From: Marinobacter litoralis
GTDB taxonomy: Bacteria; Pseudomonadota; Gammaproteobacteria; Pseudomonadales; Oleiphilaceae
DNA length: 64,000 nt
NCBI RefSeq assembly: GCF_016427555.1
Contig: NZ_JAELVS010000005.1
Location: 124,001 to 188,000 of the forward strand
Reading direction: 5' to 3'
How positions within the stretch are numbered: position 1 is the first letter of the stretch; each line of letters opens with the position of its first letter. Below the pieces are notes generated by a model. That model ran no database searches. It worked only from the letters and a program-made list of their open reading frames with translations, and was not told the origin of the DNA. A program made the position numbers and the translations under genes. This document shows positions 56,058 through 64,000 of the stretch, piece after piece.

Positions 56058-56908
56058 CGCCCACCTCCCAGATCCGCGATCAAATCCGCAGGCGAGCGAT
56101 TTTGGGAGGAAAGCCCTGGCAACCAGTGCAAATATCGTTCGGTGGTGCGCAGATCACTGTGTCCCAAGATGTTCTGCAAATCATTGAGGGGCACGCCATG
56201 CTCCAACTGATGGGTAGCATAGGCGTGACGTAGCGCGTGTATCCCTCCACACTTCTGCACACCACTCGCGATCTTGGCGTTTCGGTACACCTTTTGGGCA
56301 GTGGTAGTTGTGAGATGCTGTCCCGCCAACACTTCGCTTGGGAACAACCAGGTCATGGGGCGCTGAAGACGCCAGTATTCCCGCAGCCGGTCTAGCAACA
56401 CGTCAGCCAACGGAATCATTCGGTCCTTGCTGCCTTTGCCCAGATGGACATGGAGCAAGTGACGCTCGCTATCAATGCTCTTTACCTGCAACGCCACAGC
56501 TTCACTCACGCGCAAGCCGCAACCATACGTGATCAACAGCAAGGCCCGATGCTTGGGGTTCCTGGTGGCTCCCACTATCCTTGCCACGTCCTGACGAGTC
56601 AGTAACTCAGGAATGCGCTGTGGTCGCTTGGGCAACACTAGGTTCACATCGAAGTCTACCCAATGCAGCACCTGCAGGTACAAAAACCGAATGCCATGCA
56701 GGTAAAGCCGGCAACTGGCCGGCGCCAGAGATCGCTCCTGGACGAGATAGTTAAAGTAGGTCTGCAGATCCCCAACCTCCAACTGGTCCGGGGATCGGCG
56801 GTAATACCTCGCTAAATCCGCGACTACGTAGAGATAACTTTTTTGTGTTTGTGGGGAAAAACCATGCTGACGCATGGCCTGGATCATAGCCTGACGTAAG
56901 GGGGTCAT
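56054..56908 (-). CDS. tyrosine recombinase associated with the IS91-like element
   Basis: The 284-residue protein has a SAM-like N domain (residues about 3-85) and a catalytic domain with all key residues: Arg in YGCGLRVSEAVAL, Lys in LGKGSKDRMIPL, His-x-x-Arg in HALRHAYATHQL, and His plus nucleophile Tyr in LGHSDLRTTERYLHW. It lacks the extra helix segment found between these blocks in integron integrases, so it is not IntI. The start at 56908 has AGAGGAG 9 bases upstream; the frame extends to 56995 without a better site. It appears intact. Confidence 0.88.
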   Translation of the reverse strand: MTPLRQAMIQAMRQHGFSPQTQKSYLYVVADLARYYRRSPDQLEVGDLQTYFNYLVQERSLAPASCRLYLHGIRFLYLQVLHWVDFDVNLVLPKRPQRIPELLTRQDVARIVGATRNPKHRALLLITYGCGLRVSEAVALQVKSIDSERHLLHVHLGKGSKDRMIPLADVLLDRLREYWRLQRPMTWLFPSEVLAGQHLTTTTAQKVYRNAKIASGVQKCGGIHALRHAYATHQLEHGVPLNDLQNILGHSDLRTTERYLHWLPGLSSQNRSPADLIADLGGGR

Positions 56909-57026
56909 GGCGGCATCTCCTCTTTGAAAAGCCCACTTGGGCCATTCAAAAGTATCCGCCAATCCTCTCCATTCCGGGGAAATTCTCAGCCACACCGCTA
57001 CCGCGAAGCGGTTTAGTTCAACAGCT

Positions 57027-57289
57027 AATTATACGAACGCGTTCGTATATCACCCATTCGTAAAACTCCATTCACGCCGGCATTAGAAAAAGCAGATTTA
57101 TCTTAAAAATTATGATCTTAAAGAAACAGCCGAGGCAGCGATTGGAGTTATACGCCCCATTCAAGCCACAAACGCTCCAAAACCTGGGCGTATAACTCCC
57201 ATGGCCATCATTTCGTTTTCAAACTTATCAGAAGGTTAGCAATGTTTTCTGTGAGGTTCACGGGGTTTTGCGAACGCGTTCGTATAATT
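57027..57289. repeat. 263-bp segment with 19-bp terminal inverted repeats
   Basis: The left end AATTATACGAACGCGTTCG (57027-57045) is the exact reverse complement of 57271-57289. The outermost AATT could be a target duplication. Inside lies another perfect 14-bp inverted repeat, GGAGTTATACGCCC (57144-57157) with 57186-57199. The left end also forms an 18-bp palindrome (57031-57048). No ORF is present. It could be a small non-autonomous element or a cluster of operator sites. Confidence 0.6.
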
Positions 57290-57341
57290 CCGTGAATTGG
57301 GCAGGGTCGGTCTTTGCGCCAACGAGATGCGGAGTGGTGGT

Positions 57342-57377
57342 GCCCTCACCGGCACGTCATTGTGTGCCAGTGAGGGC
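57342..57377. repeat. hairpin downstream of livM
   Basis: GCCCTCACCGGCAC pairs with GTGCCAGTGAGGGC with one mismatch around an 8-base loop. It lies 13 bases past the livM stop. The minus-strand side has no T run, so it is not a standard terminator for livM, though it may protect the mRNA 3' end. I see nothing else in the rest of the 56909-57390 interval besides the inverted-repeat segment. Confidence 0.55.
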
Positions 57378-57390
57378 GGGATAGTCCTTT

Positions 57391-58386
57391 TTAGCCGAGA
57401 TTTTTCTTCATGAATTTCTGAATCTCACCCACGATACCGCTGCGGAAAGCCAATACGGTGAGCACGAAGATGCCGCCAAGTATCGGGTCTACCCAATCCC
57501 GAAGCGGCCCTTGGGCCAACTGATATTCCACGTTGACGACGAAGGTGGCGCCAACAACGGGGCCAAGCAGTGTGCCCATGCCGCCTACAAGCGTCATCAG
57601 GATAACTTCGCCCGACATGTGCCAATGGGCATCGTTGAGAGAGGCTAACTGGAATACTACGGACTTCATGGAACCGGCTAACCCGGCCAGTGCCGCTGAG
57701 ATCACGAAGGCGAGGATTTTATAGCGATCCACGTTATAGCCCAGTGATACCGCCCGTGGCTCGTTCTGCTTGATCGCTTTCAGCACCTGCCCGTAAGGGC
57801 TGCTGACAATCCGCTGTACCAGCAGATAACAACCGATGAATACCGCCAGCACGAAGTAATACATGTTCATGTTGTCTTCCAGATCCAGCACCCCAAGCAA
57901 CTTGCCTCTCGGGATACCGTGCATGCCGTCTTCACCGCCGGTGAAGTCAGACTGCACGTAGAAGAAGAACACCAACTGCGCCAGAGCCAGGGTGACCATC
58001 GCAAAGTAGATGCCCTGTCGGCGAATAGACAGCAACGCAAAGGCCGTCCCCATGACCGTTGCCGCAAGCGTACCAGCGATGATCCCCATCTCGGTGGTCA
58101 GGCCCGAGTAGTTGCTTAACAGATAGCCCGTGGTGTATCCGCCAGTGGCCAGGAATGCGGCATGGCCAAACGACAACAAGCCGGTGAAGCCGAACAACAA
58201 GTTGAAGGCCACCGCAAACAGTGCGAAGCACAAAATCTTCATCAAGAAGACCGGGTAAAACGCAAAGGGCGCAGCCAGCAACAGCAACAGCAAGACGCCG
58301 TTCACCATCATTTTTTTGCGGTCCTGGGCTTTTTGTTGCGCAACAATGACCTTGTGAATGTCGGTAGAATTAACAGAGTTATTCAT
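57391..58386 (-). CDS. livM: branched-chain amino-acid ABC transporter permease LivM
   Basis: The 331-residue inner-membrane permease has about 8-10 helices (the first strong one at residues 28-48) and the EAA-like contact region in SPYGQVLKAIKQNEPRAVSLG, which docks on the ATPase. The GFTGLLSFGHAAFLATGGYTT stretch is the LivM family hallmark. It forms the import channel with LivH. It is the last gene of livGFKHM, 2 bases after livH. Confidence 0.94.
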   Translation of the reverse strand: MNNSVNSTDIHKVIVAQQKAQDRKKMMVNGVLLLLLLAAPFAFYPVFLMKILCFALFAVAFNLLFGFTGLLSFGHAAFLATGGYTTGYLLSNYSGLTTEMGIIAGTLAATVMGTAFALLSIRRQGIYFAMVTLALAQLVFFFYVQSDFTGGEDGMHGIPRGKLLGVLDLEDNMNMYYFVLAVFIGCYLLVQRIVSSPYGQVLKAIKQNEPRAVSLGYNVDRYKILAFVISAALAGLAGSMKSVVFQLASLNDAHWHMSGEVILMTLVGGMGTLLGPVVGATFVVNVEYQLAQGPLRDWVDPILGGIFVLTVLAFRSGIVGEIQKFMKKNLG

Positions 58387-58388
58387 GA

Positions 58389-59276
58389 CTACGCCTCCTT
58401 ACCGAACAGGCCGTTGGGTCGGAACATCAATACAACAACCATCACAAGGAAGATGACAGCCGAGGACGCTGGCGGGTAGAAGGTTTTTGTCAGGCCTTCA
58501 ATCACGCCCATCAGAATACCCGTTATAATGGCCCCGCCAATCGAGCCCATGCCACCGATCACCACCACCGCAAACACCACAATGAGCGTGTTGGACCCCA
58601 TCACCGGGGTTACGGAGTATATGGGCGCGGCCAGTACACCCGCGAAGGCCGCCAGCATCACGCCAAAGCCGTAGGTCAGGCTGACCAGCAGGGGTACGTT
58701 TATGCCAAAGCCCTGCATAAGCTGAGAGTCTTCGGTACCGGCTCTCAGGTAGGCCCCCAGCTTGGTTTTTTCAATGACAAACCAGGTGCCAAAGCACACC
58801 AGTAAGGCCACCACGATCACCCATGCCCGGTAGTAGGGCAAAAACATGAATCCGAGATTGATACCTCCCTTGAACAAATCCGGCATGGTGTAGCGCAAGC
58901 CAGACACACCGTAGATGTTGGTTAGCACGCCTTGGATAATCAGCGCGACGCCGAAGGTCAGCAGCAAGCTGTAGATGTGATCCTGACCGGCAATACGCCG
59001 AAGCAGAAAATATTCAATGAGAATGCCGAATGCCCCTACCAATAGCGGGGCTAAAAACAGTGCTACCCAGTAATTGACACCCAGCATGTCAAACAGGACA
59101 ACCGTGACCAGAGCGCCAAGCATGTACATGGCACCGTGGGCAAAGTTAATAATCTTCAAAAGGCCGAAAATAACTGCGAGGCCAAGGCTCAACAGGGCGT
59201 AGAAAGCGCCGTTGATAACGCCGATCAGAAGCTGGCCGGAAAGCACAGCAAGGGGGACGCCGAAAATCATGGTCAT
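58389..59276 (-). CDS. livH: branched-chain amino-acid ABC transporter permease LivH
   Basis: The 295-residue permease has about 8 helices, with the family segments FALLSLGLAVIFGLLKIINF-like near residues 26-46 and the ATPase-contact loop TKLGAYLRAGTEDSQLMQGF. It pairs with LivM to move Leu/Ile/Val or similar acids through the inner membrane. It follows livK by 105 bases containing a hairpin. Confidence 0.94.
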   Translation of the reverse strand: MTMIFGVPLAVLSGQLLIGVINGAFYALLSLGLAVIFGLLKIINFAHGAMYMLGALVTVVLFDMLGVNYWVALFLAPLLVGAFGILIEYFLLRRIAGQDHIYSLLLTFGVALIIQGVLTNIYGVSGLRYTMPDLFKGGINLGFMFLPYYRAWVIVVALLVCFGTWFVIEKTKLGAYLRAGTEDSQLMQGFGINVPLLVSLTYGFGVMLAAFAGVLAAPIYSVTPVMGSNTLIVVFAVVVIGGMGSIGGAIITGILMGVIEGLTKTFYPPASSAVIFLVMVVVLMFRPNGLFGKEA

Positions 59277-59332
59277 ATTGCTTACTCCACAAGCAGTGCA
59301 GGCGTTGTTGTTATTCTGTCAGTCAGCCGATT

Positions 59333-59371
59333 GCTGCCCGGCGAAGCCTGCGATGAGGCTGGCCGGACAGC
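59333..59371 (-). repeat. intercistronic hairpin between livK and livH
   Basis: On the minus strand GCTGTCCGGCCAGCCT pairs imperfectly with AGGCTTCGCCGGGCAGC around a 6-base loop. Hairpins just after binding-protein genes commonly stabilise the upstream mRNA and reduce readthrough, giving more LivK than permease. That role is inferred here. Confidence 0.55.
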
Positions 59372-59381
59372 GCTTGGCGAC

Positions 59382-60593
59382 TTACATCTTCACCAGTTTG
59401 CACTTGCTCTCCGAGAGCGGGCGATAAGCTTCATCGGCCGGGATGGTCCGCAAAATTTTGTACAGATCCCATTCAGACTCGGACTCCGCCGGCGATTTCA
59501 CTTCCGCAAGATACATATCGTGCACCATGCGGCCATCAACACGAATCTTGCCGTTCTTGGCGAACATGTCGTTAATCGGCGTATCCATCATCTGCTTACG
59601 CACGGTCTGCGCATCGTCAGAACCTGCTGCCGCCACAGAATTCAGGTAATGCAGGGTGCTGGAATAGATACCGGCGTGCACCATGGTCGGGCGAACACCG
59701 GTTTCTTCCATAAAGCGATCAGACCATTTACGGGTTTCATCGTTCATATCCCAGTACCAACCGGTCGTCAGCTGGATGCCTTGCGCCGTGTCCGCGCCCA
59801 GCGCGTGAACATCGGTGAGGAACAGAAGCAAAGCGGCCAGGGTCTGACCGGATTGGGTCAGGCCAAATTCACTGGCCGTGGTGATGGCATTGGTGGTGTC
59901 GGACCCGGCATTAGCCAGCCCCACCACATCGGCACCAGATGCCTGGGCCTGCAGGATGAAGGAGGAGAAGTCCTGGGTCGGGAACGGATGGCGCACCGCG
60001 CCGGTTACTTCACCGCCATTCGCCTCAACGACCTGCCGGACGTCACTTTCCAACGCATGCCCGAAGGCGTAATCCGCGGTCAACATGTACCAGGTCTTGC
60101 CGCCTTCCTTAACCACCGCACTGGCTGTACCGTTAGCCAGCGGATAGGTGTCGTAAACGTAATGTATGTGGTTGGGGGTGCAGTGCTCGTTTGTGATGCT
60201 CGACGCAGCCGAGCCGGAAATAATTCCCAAACGATCGTTTTCTTCCAGGATTTTACTGACAGCGATCGATACCGATGACGCGACCATGCCGGCAACCAGA
60301 TCGACGTCTTCATTTTCAACCCAACGCCTGACCGTGCTGGACGAAGTATCCGGGCTGTTACGGTCGTCGGCACTCACCACTTCAATCTTGGCGCCGTTCA
60401 CCTTACCGCCGAAATCTTGGATGGCCATTTCCAGTGCTTTCAGGCCATTCGGACCCGCCAGGTCTCGGTAGGTGCCAGACATGTCAGCCAGATAACCTAT
60501 CTTCACCGTGTTGTTCGAGATCTCTGCCTGTGCGCTGCCCACCATCAAGGCGGATGCAACGGCTGAAGCAAGAAGTTTTTTCATCATTGTCAT
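59382..60593 (-). CDS. livK: branched-chain amino-acid ABC transporter substrate-binding protein
   Basis: The 403-residue periplasmic protein has a signal peptide (KKLLASAVASALMVGSAQA, cleavage after AQA) and the type I periplasmic-binding fold of the LivK family (VKIGYLADMSGTYRDLAGPN; ALEMAIQDFGG). This branch is often annotated for branched-chain acids but can bind other amides or aromatic acids. The operon context and LiuR-like operator favour branched-chain acids. GGAG lies 8 bases before the ATG. Confidence 0.92.
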   Translation of the reverse strand: MTMMKKLLASAVASALMVGSAQAEISNNTVKIGYLADMSGTYRDLAGPNGLKALEMAIQDFGGKVNGAKIEVVSADDRNSPDTSSSTVRRWVENEDVDLVAGMVASSVSIAVSKILEENDRLGIISGSAASSITNEHCTPNHIHYVYDTYPLANGTASAVVKEGGKTWYMLTADYAFGHALESDVRQVVEANGGEVTGAVRHPFPTQDFSSFILQAQASGADVVGLANAGSDTTNAITTASEFGLTQSGQTLAALLLFLTDVHALGADTAQGIQLTTGWYWDMNDETRKWSDRFMEETGVRPTMVHAGIYSSTLHYLNSVAAAGSDDAQTVRKQMMDTPINDMFAKNGKIRVDGRMVHDMYLAEVKSPAESESEWDLYKILRTIPADEAYRPLSESKCKLVKM

Positions 60594-60665
60594 TGTTATA
60601 TCTCCGATACTGTCTTGCGTTGGTTCGTTTTGTTGTTGCTTTTGTTGCTCTCGATCTTTTTGGGG

Positions 60666-61385
60666 TCAGACCCCAAGATAGCCATCCAGCACCGACTGCT
60701 TGGCAGCGAGTTCGTTGGCGTGAATTTCTTCCACAATCTGACCGTGTTCCATTACGTAATGGCGGTCCGCCAGTGGTGCTGCAAAATGGAAATTTTGCTC
60801 CACCAGCACGATGGTCAGGCCTTTATTTTTCAGGGCGACCAGCACCTCGCCGAGTTTTTCAACGATGACGGGGGCCAGCCCTTCGGTGATCTCGTCCAGC
60901 AGCAACATGGTGGCGCCAGTGCGAAGAATCCGAGCCATCGCCAGCATTTGCTGCTCACCACCGGAAAGCTTGGTTCCCTGACTGAAACGGCGTTCGTACA
61001 GGTTCGGAAACATGGTGTAGATTTCTTCGAGGCTCAGCCCGCCACTTCGAACAACCGGCGGCAGTGTCAGGTTTTCCTGCACACTGAGCGAGGCAAAGAT
61101 GCCTCGGTGTTCCGGGCAATACCCCACGCCCAATCGGGCGATGTGGTGAGGTGCGCACTGCATGGTATTTTCGCCGTTGATTGAAATGGTGCCAGTGCGG
61201 CGCCCGACCATATTCATAATAGCCTTGAGGGTAGTGCTGCGCCCTGCCCCGTTGCGGCCAAGCAAGGTCACCAGTTCGCCCCGGTTCACCACCATGTCGA
61301 TGCCGTGCAGAATATGCGATTCGCCGTAAAACGCGTGTAACCCTGAAAGGCGCAACTGTTCGTATTCACGATCGGAATGACTCAT
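60666..61385 (-). CDS. livF: branched-chain amino-acid ABC transporter ATPase LivF
   Basis: The 239-residue ABC ATPase has Walker A LLGRNGAGRSTTLKA (note Arg where Lys is usual), signature LSGGEQQMLAMAR, Walker B TMLLLDEITEGLAP and the switch His region in VLVEQNFHFA. The lysine-to-arginine change in Walker A (GAGRST) also occurs in some LivF homologues and need not abolish function, since the partner LivG has a normal site. It overlaps livG by 4 bases. Confidence 0.93.
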   Translation of the reverse strand: MSHSDREYEQLRLSGLHAFYGESHILHGIDMVVNRGELVTLLGRNGAGRSTTLKAIMNMVGRRTGTISINGENTMQCAPHHIARLGVGYCPEHRGIFASLSVQENLTLPPVVRSGGLSLEEIYTMFPNLYERRFSQGTKLSGGEQQMLAMARILRTGATMLLLDEITEGLAPVIVEKLGEVLVALKNKGLTIVLVEQNFHFAAPLADRHYVMEHGQIVEEIHANELAAKQSVLDGYLGV

Positions 61386-62188
61386 TGGGCCGCCTCCAGG
61401 TTGTCGTCTTCGGCACTGGCAACACCGCGCTCGCCACTGCCGTCGCTGCCCATATAAACTTCTCTGACCTGCGGGTCAGCAGAAACGGTCTGATAATCGC
61501 CTTCCGTCAGAACGGCACCTTGGGCAAGCACGGTGATCCGGTCACACAATTTGCTCACCACGCTGAGGTTGTGCTCCACCATCAGCACGGTGCGGCCCTG
61601 GGCCGCTTTGCGAACGAGTTCGACAACCCTGTCCACATCTTCAGAACCCATCCCCTGTGTTGGCTCATCCAACAGCAACAATTCGGGCTCCATGGCCAGC
61701 GTGGTTGCCAGCTCCAACGCCCGTTTCCGACCATAAGCCAACTCGACGGTGATTGTGTTGGCGTATTCCGCCAGGCCGACCGATTCCAGCAATTCCATGC
61801 TGCGTTCATTGAGCTTGTTCAGAGAAGTGCCGCTTTTCCAAAAGCTGAAGGACGTACCTTCGGCGGTTTGAAGCGCAACCCGGATATTCTCGAGTGCCGT
61901 CATGTGCGGAAATACAGCGGATATCTGAAAGGAGCGGATGATGCCTTTTCGGGCAATGGCGGGTGATTTCAACGACGTGATGTCTTCACCCTTGTAGAGA
62001 ATTTGCCCGCGGGTAGGGATCAGGAATTTGGTGAGCAGGTTGAATACCGTTGTCTTGCCGGCCCCATTGGGCCCGATCAGAGCGTGGATATCCCCCTGGC
62101 GGATCTTCAGATTGACGTCATTGACGGCAACGAAGCCCTTGAATTCCTTGATCAGGTTGCGGGTCTCGAGAACGTACGGTTCACTCAT
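61382..62188 (-). CDS. livG: branched-chain amino-acid ABC transporter ATPase LivG
   Basis: The 268-residue ABC ATPase has Walker A LIGPNGAGKTTVFNLLTKF, the signature-equivalent LAYGRKRALELATTLA (LivG typically lacks the strict LSGGQ), Walker B LLLLDEPTQGMG and the switch His in MVEHNLSVV. It is the first gene of livGFKHM; a predicted LiuR operator lies about 52 bases upstream, linking uptake to the degradation operon. Confidence 0.94.
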   Translation of the reverse strand: MSEPYVLETRNLIKEFKGFVAVNDVNLKIRQGDIHALIGPNGAGKTTVFNLLTKFLIPTRGQILYKGEDITSLKSPAIARKGIIRSFQISAVFPHMTALENIRVALQTAEGTSFSFWKSGTSLNKLNERSMELLESVGLAEYANTITVELAYGRKRALELATTLAMEPELLLLDEPTQGMGSEDVDRVVELVRKAAQGRTVLMVEHNLSVVSKLCDRITVLAQGAVLTEGDYQTVSADPQVREVYMGSDGSGERGVASAEDDNLEAAQ

Positions 62189-62239
62189 GAGCCACTTGAC
62201 CTTTTTATTGTTGTCTTTATGAACTAACCACAGGTTAGA

Positions 62240-62255
62240 TTTACGTGCACGTAAA
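62240..62255. promoter_or_regulatory. predicted LiuR operator upstream of livG
   Basis: TTTACGTGCACGTAAA is a perfect 16-bp palindrome fitting TTTACGTNNACGTAAA, as at 27604 and 32974. It lies in the 76-base space before livG, where the transporter promoter must be. Confidence 0.78.
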
Positions 62256-62264
62256 CGTCAAGAA

Positions 62265-62690
62265 CTAATTTTGGTTTCTATCGGGAGGAATCGAATAAGT
62301 TAGGGTGGAGTGCGCCACCGGCTCTTTCATTCCCTCGGAATAGATAAAAACGTCACCTACCGCCATGGTCCGGCCAACCTTAAGCAACGACGCTCTAGCC
62401 CGAATGGGCACATGGGCAACCGGTTTTCGCAGGAAGTTAATATTAAGATTAGTCGTTACCGCCAAAGGCACCAGTCCAATTTGGCCTAGTAACGCCGCGT
62501 ACATCGCCACATCGGCTAACGCCATCATGGCTGGCCCGGAAACCGTGCCGCCCGGGCGCAGATGCCCCTCGTCTACCTCTAACACCATCTCCGCCCAGCC
62601 ATCCCCAAGACCCGCCAAAGCGCCATAAGCGGCGCCTTGGGGAAAATGGTCCTCGAGGAAGGCGTTCAGTTCCTCGAAGCCAACTTTCAT
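62265..62690 (-). CDS. PaaI-type hotdog thioesterase
   Basis: The 141-residue hotdog-fold protein has the PaaI/YbgC-like segment LRPGGTVSGPAMMALADVAM (residues about 45-65), with the catalytic acidic residue in ALAD, and TNLNINFLRKPV as the following strand. It hydrolyses an acyl-CoA to free acid and CoA. Its start overlaps the end of the upstream acyl-CoA synthetase by 4 bases, so the two form a ligase-thioesterase pair. Substrate is not known. Confidence 0.88.
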   Translation of the reverse strand: MKVGFEELNAFLEDHFPQGAAYGALAGLGDGWAEMVLEVDEGHLRPGGTVSGPAMMALADVAMYAALLGQIGLVPLAVTTNLNINFLRKPVAHVPIRARASLLKVGRTMAVGDVFIYSEGMKEPVAHSTLTYSIPPDRNQN

Positions 62691-64000
62691 GCCGATACCT
62701 CTTCCTCCGCCCGGCTTCTCAACATGAAGCGCTGAATCTTGCCGCTGGGTGTTTTGGGCAGCTCATCAACAAATTCGATTTCCCGAGGGAAGGCATGGGT
62801 CGATAAGCGTCTGCGCACCAGCTCCTGAAGCTCGTCCTTCAGGCTTTGCTCGTCCGCTGGCTCCTGACCGGATTTGATCACCACATAGGCCTTGATGATA
62901 GAGCCACGCTTTTCATCCGGTTTCGCGACCACTCCCGACTCCGCCACGGCAGCATGCTCGAGCAGGGTGCTTTCCACATCTGCCGGACCCACCCGATAGC
63001 CAGCGGTGGTAATGATGTCGTCGTCCCGGCCGCTGAAGGAGAAACTGCCATCGCCATGACAAACCACCATGTCGCCGGTCAGGTAATACCCGTTGGCGAA
63101 CGGATCTTTTTCACCCCAGGTGTAACCGTCAAAATGGAACAGCGGTGACGCTTTGGTATCGACGGCCAGCTGGCCGATTTCACCGGCAGCCACTTCTTCG
63201 TATTTGGTGTTCAGTGCAACCACACGATGGCCCGGGGAGGCATACCCCATGGCACCATCTCGCATCGGGTGTTCCATGGCGTGGAAGTTGCAGCAGGTCA
63301 TACCGGTTTCGGTCTGGCCGTAATGGTCTTTCACCGGGCAGCCAAATCGGCGGTCAATCCAGTTCACTACCTCGGGGTTCAGCGGCTCGCCGGCGCTGCT
63401 GCACACACGCAAACCGAGCGTTTCCCCTTCTGGCAGCACCTGGTCGTTGGCTTTCAGCAAACGATACGCGGTTGGAGCGGCCGCCAGGTTGGTGATCCCG
63501 TATTTGCGGATCATGTCGTAGGTCGATTCCGGCGTGAACGCATTGGGATTGAAATGGGTCGCGTGGCCCATCAGCAGCGGACCGGTCACGGCGTAGTAAA
63601 GGCCATAGGCCCAGCCGGGGTCAGCCACGTTCCAGAACACGTCGTCTTCACGCAAATCAATGGCGTACTTCATGTAAACATAGAAGGCCAGCAGCGCTTT
63701 CGCCGGCACCGCAACACCCTTGGCTTTACCCACGGTTCCGGAAGTAAACATCTGCAAGAAAGGATCGCTGCCGGTGATCATCACTGGCTCGAACTGATCG
63801 GATTGCGCGCTCAGTACCTGTTCGAAATCCGGCACGTCGTCTCCGGTTGCTGCGGCGTTGCGGCACAGCACCGGCGGACAGCCTTTCACATCGCCCAGCT
63901 TGGGGTAGTTGTCCGGGTCGGTCACCACCAAACGGGTGCCGGCTTTTTCGAGGCGATACTCAATGGCGCCCGAACCAAATGCCGTGAACAGGGGCTGATA
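62687..64000 (-). CDS. AMP-binding acyl-CoA synthetase (5' end outside the window)
   Basis: The frame is open to the window edge; the visible 437 residues lack the true N terminus. The ANL motifs are a phosphate loop variant MFTSGTVGKAKGVAV, adenylate motif DHYGQTETGMTC, hinge FSGRDDDIITTAGYRVG and C-terminal lysine in PKTPSGKIQRFML. The loop has Val for the second Thr, as in acetyl/propionyl-type synthetases. A TTG at 63931 is only an internal codon: coding continues upstream as YQPLFTAFGSGAIEYRL. It probably activates a short- or medium-chain acid. Confidence 0.9.
   Translation of the reverse strand, partial: YQPLFTAFGSGAIEYRLEKAGTRLVVTDPDNYPKLGDVKGCPPVLCRNAAATGDDVPDFEQVLSAQSDQFEPVMITGSDPFLQMFTSGTVGKAKGVAVPAKALLAFYVYMKYAIDLREDDVFWNVADPGWAYGLYYAVTGPLLMGHATHFNPNAFTPESTYDMIRKYGITNLAAAPTAYRLLKANDQVLPEGETLGLRVCSSAGEPLNPEVVNWIDRRFGCPVKDHYGQTETGMTCCNFHAMEHPMRDGAMGYASPGHRVVALNTKYEEVAAGEIGQLAVDTKASPLFHFDGYTWGEKDPFANGYYLTGDMVVCHGDGSFSFSGRDDDIITTAGYRVGPADVESTLLEHAAVAESGVVAKPDEKRGSIIKAYVVIKSGQEPADEQSLKDELQELVRRRLSTHAFPREIEFVDELPKTPSGKIQRFMLRSRAEEEVSA

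Larger units (their letters stand above)
54930..56908 (-). mobile_element. IS91-like element with tyrosine recombinase
   Basis: The span covers the coupled recombinase and IS91-like transposase genes. Such elements move by rolling-circle transposition and lack terminal inverted repeats, so the true ends (oriIS downstream of the transposase, terIS upstream of the recombinase) cannot be fixed from this window. It lies at the edge of the cassette array, between the short ORF at 54.7-54.9 kb and the inverted-repeat segment at 57.0-57.3 kb. Confidence 0.65.

Noticed and set aside
56054..56908. Tyrosine recombinase as the missing integron integrase
   Set aside because: It lacks the extra segment that integron integrases have between the GKGSKDR and HxxR blocks, it is translationally coupled to an IS91-like transposase, and no attI-like site is seen. 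It belongs to the IS91-like element.
57342..57377. Hairpin after livM as an intrinsic terminator
   Set aside because: The stem is strong but the livM-side (minus) strand has no T run after it; the only T run is on the other strand and 12 or more bases away.
46620..57390. CRISPR array or tRNA-associated genomic island
   Set aside because: No regularly spaced direct repeats and no tRNA gene or tRNA-end repeat were found; the repeats present are attC sites and IS ends.

Overview
The window looks like chromosome from a marine gammaproteobacterium, most likely Marinobacter or a close relative. This rests on a complete leucine-degradation (liu) operon with a MerR regulator, the ilvGMD arrangement, SulP/Usp, MgtC-DUF4010 and the general protein style; it is inference from gene content, not a database match. 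Base composition is moderately GC-rich except at about 49.7-54.5 kb, which is visibly AT-rich and carries accessory genes.

Layout. 0-19.8 kb holds housekeeping and envelope genes: a two-component regulator with the tail of its kinase, a PhzF-like enzyme, a BaiN-like flavoprotein, an LTA-synthase-like sulfatase, a ClsC-like phospholipase D, a SulP-Usp pair, MgtC/DUF4010, DjlA, an amidase, TruC, a chemoreceptor and an RND pump with its adaptor. 19.9-24.0 kb is ilvGMD behind a classic leader-peptide attenuator. 24.0-45.8 kb is branched-chain acyl-CoA catabolism: two thiolases, two acyl-CoA dehydrogenases, a hydroxyacyl-CoA dehydrogenase, an AraC regulator, an acyl-CoA ligase, then liuR-liuABCDE with two added genes, and an AtoE-type short-chain fatty-acid carrier. 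57.4-62.2 kb is the branched-chain amino-acid ABC transporter livGFKHM, followed by a thioesterase and the truncated start of an acyl-CoA synthetase. Three copies of one 16-bp palindrome, TTTACGTNNACGTAAA, lie upstream of the SDR/dehydrogenase pair, of liuR and of livG. They tie uptake and degradation into one probable LiuR regulon.

The accessory block (about 46.6-57.3 kb) is the most interesting part. All its cargo genes lie on the minus strand, and attC-like recombination sites stand at the 3' ends of the genes. I read it as an integron cassette array without an integron integrase (a CALIN). The cassettes encode a DUF1428 protein, a GNAT acetyltransferase, a PNPOx-like protein, a two-gene ATPase + HNH-nuclease unit, and a single 670-aa protein that joins a GHKL (Hsp90/MutL-like) ATPase to a C-terminal PD-(D/E)xK nuclease resembling Shedu. 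The last two look like antiviral systems; the GHKL-nuclease fusion and the HNH protein with a DnaJ-type zinc-finger tail are architectures I do not recognise as named systems.

Mobile elements have damaged the array. An IS1182-like element sits exactly in one attC core triplet, and its transposase lacks the central catalytic segment. An IS91-like transposase next to an intact tyrosine recombinase carries an internal UGA. Beyond them lies a 263-bp segment bounded by 19-bp inverted repeats.
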